The notes beneath the pieces are model-generated. The model did not search any database, had not been told where the DNA came from, and saw only the letters and a list, made by a program, of their open reading frames with translations. This document shows, piece after piece, positions 1 through 5,966 of a stretch of 9,353 nt of DNA (positions are counted from its first letter, which is position 1; every line of letters starts with the position of its first letter). The position numbers and the translations under genes were made by a program. This stretch comes from Elusimicrobiota bacterium (GTDB taxonomy: Bacteria; Elusimicrobiota; Elusimicrobia; FEN-1173). The stretch lies in NCBI GenBank assembly GCA_003158755.1, contig PMLF01000227.1, positions 1 through 9,353 on the forward strand. Direction: 5' to 3'.

Positions 1-19
1 GGGGTGTCTTTTTAGAGAT

Positions 20-55
20 CCAAGAGACCTTTTGGACAAGCAAAAGGTCTCTTGG
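20..55. repeat. Perfect 15-bp inverted repeat (hairpin) upstream of the LPS operon
   Basis: The arms at 20-34 and 41-55 are perfectly complementary (core CCAAGAGACCTTTT / AAAAGGTCTCTTGG, extended by one G-C pair) around a 6-base loop. Neither strand has a T-run directly after the stem, so it is not a canonical intrinsic terminator. A TTTTT at 9-13 lies before it on the plus strand and could be the tail of another structure outside the window. It may be the end of an upstream transcript, a leader structure of the LPS operon, or a dispersed repeat. The structure is certain; the role is unknown. Confidence 0.8.
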
Positions 56-61
56 CCGGGT

Positions 62-78
62 GTGGGCTGGAAGCCCAC
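62..78 (+). repeat. Second short perfect hairpin in the leader
   Basis: GTGGGCT (62-68) and AGCCCAC (72-78) pair perfectly over 7 bp around a GGA loop, only 6 bases after the larger hairpin. No U-tract follows. An AT-rich stretch at 106-114 containing TATATT could be a -10 element for the first LPS gene, but no good -35 sits at the right distance, so no promoter is called. The hairpin would lie in the operon leader only if transcription starts upstream of it. Confidence 0.6.
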
Positions 79-132
79 GACGTTGGCTATTAGGTAAACG
101 ATCGTGATTATATTCAAGGGAAGTTTTGAGAA

Positions 133-1116
133 ATGAAGATTTTGATCATTCAACTCCGGCGGATCGGGGACATCATCGTCACTACTCCGGTGATCGGCGC
201 CCTTCGGGAAGCGTTCCCGGACGCGGTTATCGATTTCTTGTCGGAGCCTATGGGCGAGCCCGTCCTGCGCGGCCAGCCGGGGTTGAATGAGGCGATCCTT
301 TTTCGGAAGGAAAAATTCTTTTCCCTCCTTGCGGAGATCCGCCGACGGCGTTACGATTGCGTGTTGGATTTCCTGAACACGCCGCGCTCGGCTCAAATCG
401 TTTTGGCGAGCGGCGCCGGAGTTCGCGTCGGGTTCGACGTCCCTTTTTGGGGTTTGGTTTATAATCGTCGGGTTCGTCCCGCGTCCCAACCCAAATACAT
501 CGTGGAGCAGAAGTTCGACTTGCTCCGCGCCCTTGGTCTTAACCCGCGCCCCGCTTTGCCTGGAATCCGATTGGCGGAGGAGGACTTCGTCGGCGCGAAG
601 GGATGGTGGGAGAAAAACGAATTGAGCCGGTTCCGAAACATCGTGGGGTTGGCTCCCGCCCATCGCCGGGCTATCCGCCAATGGCCGGAAGAAAAATGGG
701 CCGGCCTGATCCCCTTGCTCCTTTCGGACGAAGGCCGGGCGATGCTGCTTTTCGGCGGGCCGGGAGAGGAATCCCTCATGGAGAGACTGGCCGCCCCGTT
801 CCCCGACCGCGCATTCCCGGTACCGACGGGACCGCTGCGGCAGGCGGCGTCGGTCATGTCCCGGTGCCGGGCCGTCGTTTCCAATTGCAGCGGGTCCATG
901 CACTTGGCGGTGGCGTCGGGGGTGCCGACGGTGACGATTTACGGCCCGACGATGCCGGAGGTGTGGAACCCCCGACGGCCGCCGCACCGATACGTGCGGG
1001 CGCACGGGTTGGCGTGCCTGGGTTGCCACCTGGACGTTTGTCCTTACAAGCACGAATGCATGGATTGGATTTCCCCCGAGCGCGTCGCCGGGGAAGTGGA
1101 GGCGGTCCTTTCATGA
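133..1116 (+). CDS. Glycosyltransferase family 9 (ADP-heptose:LPS heptosyltransferase-like)
   Basis: A 327-residue GT-B transferase of the family that includes WaaC and WaaF, which add heptose from ADP-heptose to the LPS inner core on the cytoplasmic face. The N-terminus shows the family start with RRIGDIIVTTPV, where D13 aligns with the catalytic Asp. The C-terminal half shows the nucleotide-sugar-binding signature SGSMHLAVASGVPTVTIYGPT, and a Cys cluster near the end (CLGCHLDVCPYKHECM) is common in this family. The usual Asp of the DSG signature is C252 here. The ATG at 133 follows AAGGGAAG (116-123) at an acceptable distance. The stop overlaps the lpxK start in ATGA (1113-1116), so the genes are translationally coupled. 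Family assignment is secure; the exact sugar and acceptor are not. Confidence 0.93.
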   Translation: MKILIIQLRRIGDIIVTTPVIGALREAFPDAVIDFLSEPMGEPVLRGQPGLNEAILFRKEKFFSLLAEIRRRRYDCVLDFLNTPRSAQIVLASGAGVRVGFDVPFWGLVYNRRVRPASQPKYIVEQKFDLLRALGLNPRPALPGIRLAEEDFVGAKGWWEKNELSRFRNIVGLAPAHRRAIRQWPEEKWAGLIPLLLSDEGRAMLLFGGPGEESLMERLAAPFPDRAFPVPTGPLRQAASVMSRCRAVVSNCSGSMHLAVASGVPTVTIYGPTMPEVWNPRRPPHRYVRAHGLACLGCHLDVCPYKHECMDWISPERVAGEVEAVLS

Positions 1117-2222
1117 ACGCCGTCGATATACCCGATCGCCTGGGGTGGGCGTGGAAGGCCCTTTTTTGGCCCGCATCGCTCCTATACGGCGCGGCGGTCC
1201 GTACGCGGATCACCGCCTATCGGCGGGGATGGATGGAAACCGTCCGGCTGCCCGTCCCGGTCCTTTGCGCGGGCAACCTGACCGTCGGCGGGTCGGGAAA
1301 AACTCCGGGGGTCATCTGGCTCGCCGAATATCTTTTGAGTCGCGGGCGCAAACCCGCCGTCATCACGCGCGGTTACGGAGCGAGGGTTTTGGACCCCGTG
1401 AGGATCGTTTCGGACGGAGCGGGGCGGACCATGACCGCAGAGGAAGGAGGGGACGAACCCGCCCTGATCGCGCGCCGTCTTCCGTCGGTCCCGGTGTTGG
1501 CGGGGGCGGACCGGGCCGCCGTGGGCTGCCGTGCCGTCGAAGATTTCGGCGCGGACGTCCTCGTCATGGACGACGGGTTCCAGCACCTGCGCCTTTTCCG
1601 CAACCTCAACCTCTTGTGCCTCGACGCCACGGAAGTTCCCGCCCTCTTTGAGTCCGGCGGGTCCTGTCTGCTGCCCGCCGGCCGCTTGCGGGAGCCTCTT
1701 TCCGCTCTTTGGCGCGCGGACGCGGTGTTCCTGACACGGGCGGAGCTCATGACCGTGTCCCGGCTGGCCTTCGTCCGGCGGAAGGTGGAGGAATGCCTCC
1801 TCGACGTTCCCGTCGTTCCCGTTTACGGTTCCCTTTCCTTCCGGGACAACGCGACGGGCCTCCCGCGGACGGAAGCGTCGTTTCGCCGGCAGCGCTTCTT
1901 GGCCGTGACGGGGTTGGCGCGCCCAAAGGGTTTCGAGGAGGCGTTGAGGCTCCGTGGGATGCGCGTCACCCCGTGGAGGTTTCCCGACCACCATTTTTTC
2001 TCGGCCGTCGAACTCGGCCGGATCCTCAACCGTTCCCGGGTCGAAGGATACGAGGTCGTCGTGACGGAAAAAGATGCCGTGCGCCTGCCCCCCGATTTCC
2101 CCTGCTTGATCGCCCGCCTCGATTGGCTGCCTCTGGAGGCGCGGGTTCCGGAGAAAGGCGACACCACCCCTCAGCCGCGTACCGTTCCATGGACCCAACG
2201 GATCGATTCCGCTATTTCTTAG
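1113..2222 (+). CDS. lpxK: Tetraacyldisaccharide 4'-kinase (lipid A 4'-kinase)
   Basis: A 369-residue membrane-associated kinase that phosphorylates the 4' position of the tetraacyldisaccharide to give lipid IVA. The hydrophobic N-terminal stretch (about residues 12-29) fits the family's single membrane anchor. A P-loop, GNLTVGGSGKTP, lies at 54-65. DDGFQH at 153-158 holds the conserved acidic and His residues of the active site. Further family motifs are LLPAGRLREPL, VTGLARPKGFEEAL, PDHHFFS and TEKDAVRLP. The open frame extends 5' to 603, but the ATG at 1113 is right: it overlaps the upstream TGA and gives the family N-terminus. The length is slightly above average. The last 11 codons overlap the next gene. 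All expected motifs are intact. Confidence 0.96.
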   Translation: MNAVDIPDRLGWAWKALFWPASLLYGAAVRTRITAYRRGWMETVRLPVPVLCAGNLTVGGSGKTPGVIWLAEYLLSRGRKPAVITRGYGARVLDPVRIVSDGAGRTMTAEEGGDEPALIARRLPSVPVLAGADRAAVGCRAVEDFGADVLVMDDGFQHLRLFRNLNLLCLDATEVPALFESGGSCLLPAGRLREPLSALWRADAVFLTRAELMTVSRLAFVRRKVEECLLDVPVVPVYGSLSFRDNATGLPRTEASFRRQRFLAVTGLARPKGFEEALRLRGMRVTPWRFPDHHFFSAVELGRILNRSRVEGYEVVVTEKDAVRLPPDFPCLIARLDWLPLEARVPEKGDTTPQPRTVPWTQRIDSAIS

Positions 2223-3061
2223 AGTACTTGGCCGCGCGGGCCTTGTTCGCCGCTATGGGTTCCCTCCCGGAATGTTTGGGACGCCCCATCGGGCGTACCT
2301 TGGGCCGGTGGGTCGGCGGCGCCATCCGATCCCGCTCACGCCGCGCGGCGGAAAATCTCCGGTTCGCCTATCCCGACGCCGATGAAGATCAAATTCAGGG
2401 ATGGGTCCAAGGCATGTGGGAGAACCTCGGCGAGGCCGCCTGGGAATTTTCGCGTGTTCCCTCCCTCGACGCCGACGCGTATTTCCGCATGGTCGAGGTG
2501 GAGGGGTTGGACCTCCTCCGCGCCGCCTACGCCGAGGGCAAGGGCGTCATCCTTTTCGCCTCGCATCTGACCAACTGGGAATGGACGACGCTCTTCGTTT
2601 CTTTCTCCCGGTTCCCCGTCGCCGCCATCGCGCGGCGCATGAAGAACCCGTACGTCGATGATTTCCTCACCCGCGTCCGGTCCCGCCACGGCGTCACGAT
2701 GTTCTCCCACAAGAACGCCGTGCGGGAAGGCCTCCGTTGGATCAAGGAGGGGAAAGTCCTCGGGATACTCGTGGACCAGAGGATCACCGCGGGAGGCGCC
2801 CAGGTCCCCTTCTTCGGACGGCCGGCCTTCACCACCACGATGCCGGCGCTCCTGGCGATCCGGACGGGCGCGGCTCTCCTCGGCGTGAGCGCCCACCGGG
2901 AGGGGAACAAAATCCGCGTCCGCGTCCATCCCGCCGTCGACCTTGCACCGTTCCACGGCGATGCCGTCGGTGTCACCGTCGCCACGACCGCCCAGGTGGA
3001 ATCCTGGATTCGGGAAGACCCCCGGCGATGGCTTTGGATGCACGGCCGGTGGAAGCTTTGA
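2189..3061 (+). CDS. Lipid A biosynthesis acyltransferase, LpxL/HtrB family
   Basis: A 290-residue lysophospholipid-acyltransferase-fold enzyme predicted to transfer a secondary acyl chain to Kdo-lipid IVA or its equivalent at the inner membrane. An N-terminal hydrophobic or amphipathic helix (about 9-24) precedes an RRAAENLRFAYPDA motif typical of the family. The catalytic HX4(D/E) motif is HLTNWE (H126, E131). VDQR with D196 and the FFGRPAFTT segment follow, and the protein ends in the family-typical RWLWMHGRW. The frame is open upstream to 1709, but the ATG at 2189 gives the usual start. It overlaps lpxK by 34 bases and has no strong Shine-Dalgarno, so coupling to lpxK translation is likely. 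LpxL, LpxM and LpxP cannot be told apart from sequence alone. Confidence 0.93.
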   Translation: MDPTDRFRYFLEYLAARALFAAMGSLPECLGRPIGRTLGRWVGGAIRSRSRRAAENLRFAYPDADEDQIQGWVQGMWENLGEAAWEFSRVPSLDADAYFRMVEVEGLDLLRAAYAEGKGVILFASHLTNWEWTTLFVSFSRFPVAAIARRMKNPYVDDFLTRVRSRHGVTMFSHKNAVREGLRWIKEGKVLGILVDQRITAGGAQVPFFGRPAFTTTMPALLAIRTGAALLGVSAHREGNKIRVRVHPAVDLAPFHGDAVGVTVATTAQVESWIREDPRRWLWMHGRWKL

Positions 3062-4140
3062 TTTCCGTAGGGATCGCGTTAAGGAATTTCAGTTTAATGA
3101 CCGGTGTGAGCCGTTTGGTGGGGGAACTCGTCCGACGGCTTCCGGAGCGGGGATACTCGCCCGTCGTCGCCGCGCGGCGTCTGCCCGTGGAACCGTTGGA
3201 GGGATGCCGCGTTGAGCGCGTGGGGATGTTGTCGTTGACGTCGCGGCTGAGGGCCGCTTCCTTCGATTGGGCGGCCCGCCGTTGTTTGGTCCGGGCTCGG
3301 GTTCGGTTCGTGCACGGTCACGGGGATTTGACGCGGCAGGACCTTCTGTCCGTCCATAACTGCGACGCGGCCGCGGCGCGCTGGGTGCCCGGCGGACGCG
3401 AGTCCTCCGCGGGAGTCCTCTACGTTCGCCGCCGCCAGTTCAAAAACTGCGGCTTCGTTTTGGCGGTTTCCGATATGGTGAGGCGGGATTTGACGAAGTA
3501 TTACTCCGTCCCGCCGGAAAAGATACAGACCGTTTATCCGGGCGTGGACCTGGACCGGTTCCATCCTCGGCTTCGTCCCGAGGCCCGGGAATCCCTGAGG
3601 AAGGCCGCCGGTTGGTCTCCTGAGACGCGGGTCGTGCTCTCGGTCCTGTCCGGAGACCCCGACAAGAGGAACTTTTCGTTGATCACCCGGGCCGTGGAGA
3701 TCTTTTCGGATCGCCGTCCGGCGGCGTTGTGTCTGGTGGGAAACGTTCGATGGGAGGGAGACCCGGCGGCTCGCCGGCTCAAGGCTCGGGGCCGTTTGCA
3801 CCACGTTCCCGCCACGCCCCGGGTGGAGAAATATTTCGCGGCGGCGGACGCCTTTTTACTGCCCGCCCATTACGAGGAATTCGGGATGACGGTTTTGGAA
3901 GCGATGGCCTCGGGATGCCCGGTCGTCGTGAGCGCGCGATCGGGAGCCTCGGAGTTGGTCCGTCCCGGGGAGAACGGTTTCATCCTTTGGGAGCTCCGCG
4001 ACCCGGGGGAGGCGGTGGACGCTTTGGACCGCCTCTCCTCCCTTTCGGGGGCCGGGACCATCGCTCGTCGGACGGCGGAACTTTATTCCTGGGACCGCCA
4101 CGCGGACGAGATCGTCAGGATTTACTCACGATGGACGTAG
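3058..4140 (+). CDS. Glycosyltransferase family 4 (LPS core/surface polysaccharide type)
   Basis: A 360-residue retaining GT-B glycosyltransferase. The N-terminal acceptor domain begins ISVGIALRNFS and runs on through GVSRLVGELVRRLPERGY. The C-terminal donor domain has the EX7E motif in EEFGMTVLE (E273, E281), then AMASGCPVVVSARSGASELV and the PGENGF turn. It resembles WaaG-type enzymes, but donor and acceptor cannot be read from sequence. The TTG at 3058 is preferred: it overlaps the upstream TGA in TTGA, GGTGGA precedes it closely, and the first beta-strand then starts at residue 2. An ATG at 3028 would add 10 residues that are merely the other-frame reading of the acyltransferase's conserved end. 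The last 26 bases overlap the convergent regulator gene. Confidence 0.9.
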   Translation: MISVGIALRNFSLMTGVSRLVGELVRRLPERGYSPVVAARRLPVEPLEGCRVERVGMLSLTSRLRAASFDWAARRCLVRARVRFVHGHGDLTRQDLLSVHNCDAAAARWVPGGRESSAGVLYVRRRQFKNCGFVLAVSDMVRRDLTKYYSVPPEKIQTVYPGVDLDRFHPRLRPEARESLRKAAGWSPETRVVLSVLSGDPDKRNFSLITRAVEIFSDRRPAALCLVGNVRWEGDPAARRLKARGRLHHVPATPRVEKYFAAADAFLLPAHYEEFGMTVLEAMASGCPVVVSARSGASELVRPGENGFILWELRDPGEAVDALDRLSSLSGAGTIARRTAELYSWDRHADEIVRIYSRWT

Positions 4141-4525
4141 GCGGCTCGAGAACGACGCCCTTGCCGAGCATGGCGTACATGTGGGCGATGTTCCTCAAAT
4201 ACCGCCAATCCACCGGTTTCAGGATGTAGTCGCAGGCGCCCGCCCTCGAAGCCTCCAAGGCGTAGTTCGAGTTCATGTGGCCCGACACCATCACCACCGG
4301 AACTCCCGGCGCCGCGGCTTTGATTTCCTTCAGCACGTCCAGGCCGCTTTTCCCCGGCATCTTGATGTCGAGGAATACGATGGTGGGTGGGTGCTTGGCC
4401 ATCGTTTCCACCGCATGGTCTCCGCTCTCCAATGTGGTTACATGGAAGTCGTCCTTCTCCAGCATCCGCGCGGCGACCTGCCGGACGCACTCTTCGTCGT
4501 CAATGAACAGGATTTCGTCTTTCAT
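4115..4525 (-). CDS. Single-domain response regulator (CheY-like receiver), copy 1
   Basis: A 136-residue protein made of one receiver domain with no output domain. The acidic pocket is D9/D10, the phosphoacceptor is D53 in FLDIKMPG, the switch Ser is S81 and the conserved Lys is K103 in LKP. The tail after the receiver is about 25 residues. The frame is open to 4597, but the ATG at 4525 is preferred because GGGGGA sits 5 bases before it and it gives the normal MKDEILFIDDE start. It follows copy 2 after 11 bases and shares with it the uncommon end motif KPV-(D/N)-W-x-YLR-x-IA, so the two are paralogues. The partner kinase is not in the window. Its 3' end overlaps the convergent glycosyltransferase gene. 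Confidence 0.93.
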   Translation of the reverse strand: MKDEILFIDDEECVRQVAARMLEKDDFHVTTLESGDHAVETMAKHPPTIVFLDIKMPGKSGLDVLKEIKAAAPGVPVVMVSGHMNSNYALEASRAGACDYILKPVDWRYLRNIAHMYAMLGKGVVLEPPTSIVSKS

Positions 4526-4536
4526 GGCCGTCCCCC

Positions 4537-4935
4537 TTATTGAATTGGATCTCTCAAAAACGAGCTTAGATACGCGATGCTGCGCAGGTAGTTCCAATTC
4601 ACGGGCTTGCTGAGGACGTCGCAGGCGCCCAGACGCCGCGCTTCGTCGCGGCCCACCGCACCGGCGTACCCGGTGAGAAGGACCACCGGGATTTCCGGCG
4701 CGACCCGCTTGATCTCCTTCAAGACCCCCAGCCCGTCGATCCCCGGCATATGCATGTCCAGGATGACGAGGCAGGGCTGTTTGGCCATGACGACGTCGCG
4801 GGCTTCCTCGGGGCGGGTGACTCCCGTGACCAGGAAGTTGTCCTCGTTCAATCCTTGTTTGAGCAGTTCGCAGACGACGGACTCATCGTCCACCACCACG
4901 ATTTCGTACGGCAGGTCTCTCACTAGCGGGCTCAT
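4537..4935 (-). CDS. Single-domain response regulator (CheY-like receiver), copy 2
   Basis: A 132-residue stand-alone receiver. The acidic residues are D16/D17, the phosphoacceptor is D60 in ILDMHMPG, the switch Thr is T88 and the Lys is K110 in SKPVNW. All residues needed for phosphotransfer are present, so it should be active. There is no DNA-binding or enzymatic output, so it probably acts by protein contact or as a phosphate relay or sink. The ATG at 4935 has a strong AGGAGG site 8 bases upstream. It also overlaps the stop of the PorV-like gene in ATGA, so it can be translated both by coupling and independently. The C-terminal helix matches copy 1 closely (GACD..SKPVNWNYLRSIA). Confidence 0.94.
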   Translation of the reverse strand: MSPLVRDLPYEIVVVDDESVVCELLKQGLNEDNFLVTGVTRPEEARDVVMAKQPCLVILDMHMPGIDGLGVLKEIKRVAPEIPVVLLTGYAGAVGRDEARRLGACDVLSKPVNWNYLRSIAYLSSFLRDPIQ

Positions 4936-5966
4936 CGTTGAAACCTCCTGTTTGAAAAGTTGATTTCACCGGCCCGGGCCGCCCCCCGGACGCGTTTCGC
5001 TTCGGTCCGAGGGGTCCCCCCATAGGCCCAGGTGACGGAGATCCTCTGCACGTTTCCCAACTCTCCGAAAGGCGCGAAAGAGTAGTCGAGGGAAAAATTG
5101 CGGATGACGATGCCGAGGCCCGAGGTGATGCCGGCGAAATTGGGTCCCGCCGCCATTCCGTCATAGCCGGCCCGGATCGTCAAACAACTCAGGGCGGAGA
5201 ATCCGAGGCCTCCGCCGAAAGCCATTTTAGAACCGCGCGCCTGGGCGGTTTCAAAATTCCAGGAGAACTGCTTTTCTCCCGGACGCAGTTCCACGCCCGC
5301 CCTCACAGTCGTCGGCAAGGGGTCCTTGGCGTTGTCGAGACCCGCGGCGGCACCCGCGTTCTGCAGGACGAGGCCCACGTTCCAGCGTCCTTCGCCGCCG
5401 CGGGTAAAGACGCCCGCGTCCCACGCCAGGGCTTGGCCCGAGGCGGAAGCCTGGCCTACGAAGCCCTGCGAAATTTGTTTGACGCCACCGCCGACAGAAA
5501 AGTTTTCGCCCCAGGCGCGGCTGAGCGAGACCCCCGCGGTCTGAGCTTTGTAAGCCGACCGCCCCGTGACGTTCCCCAAGTTGTCCGTCGTATCGAAGGA
5601 AGGTGTGTTCCACTGGCTCACGGACACAGCCATGCCCCAGGCGCCGTCGCGGTCCTCCTTCCGGAAATTCCCCTCGTAATGGGACACTTGCGTGCCCAGG
5701 ATCCACTGGGTCTGACCCGCGGAAACGCTGACTTTCGCTTTGGCGGCCGCCGGCAGCGCCGGGTTGTGGAAGGCCGCGAAGCCGTTGTCGGGATCGGCCG
5801 CGCCGGTCTGGCCCAGGGCGGCGGACCGGGAATCCGGCGAAACTTTCAGGAAGTCCGCGGTCGTCGTTCCGGCCGCGAATCCGAACCCTGCCAGGATCGT
5901 CAAGGCCGCCGTCGTAATCGTGAACTGTTTGATCCCGGACATCCACCCTCGCGTCGTCGTTTTCAT
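4932..5966 (-). CDS. PorV/PorQ-family outer-membrane beta-barrel protein
   Basis: A 344-residue exported protein. A signal peptide covers about residues 1-32 (hydrophobic core ITTAALTILAGFGFAA). The mature start carries the family pattern ADFLK (37-41), SRSAALG (46-52) and HNPALP (67-72). Alternating amphipathic strands rich in Gly and aromatic residues follow, as in a FadL-like barrel. In type IX secretion, PorV carries substrates at the outer membrane; other family members are of unknown function. The start overlaps the protease stop in ATGA (5963-5966) and the end overlaps the receiver start in ATGA (4932-4935). After the likely last strand (ISVTWAYGG) comes an unusual tail of about 27 residues with 8 Arg/Lys. 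M9 is an alternative start. The family is well supported; the role is inferred. Confidence 0.85.
   Translation of the reverse strand: MKTTTRGWMSGIKQFTITTAALTILAGFGFAAGTTTADFLKVSPDSRSAALGQTGAADPDNGFAAFHNPALPAAAKAKVSVSAGQTQWILGTQVSHYEGNFRKEDRDGAWGMAVSVSQWNTPSFDTTDNLGNVTGRSAYKAQTAGVSLSRAWGENFSVGGGVKQISQGFVGQASASGQALAWDAGVFTRGGEGRWNVGLVLQNAGAAAGLDNAKDPLPTTVRAGVELRPGEKQFSWNFETAQARGSKMAFGGGLGFSALSCLTIRAGYDGMAAGPNFAGITSGLGIVIRNFSLDYSFAPFGELGNVQRISVTWAYGGTPRTEAKRVRGAARAGEINFSNRRFQR

Noticed and set aside
20..55. Intrinsic terminator
   Set aside because: No T-run follows the stem on either strand, so only a hairpin is claimed.
603..1112. Open frame upstream of and continuous with lpxK, suggesting a longer lpxK or a fusion
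   Set aside because: It is Gly/Pro/Arg-rich shadow sequence antisense in character to nothing known and lies inside the GT9 gene in another frame; lpxK's family N-terminus begins at 1113.
1182..2198. Long minus-strand open frame of 338 codons opposite lpxK
   Set aside because: Its composition is Arg/Gly/Pro-rich with no domain motif and it mirrors the high-GC lpxK gene, which has all its catalytic motifs.
4526..4597. N-terminal extension of receiver 1 to an upstream ATG at 4597
   Set aside because: The added residues overlap receiver 2, do not belong to the receiver fold, and the ATG at 4525 has its own GGGGGA ribosome site.
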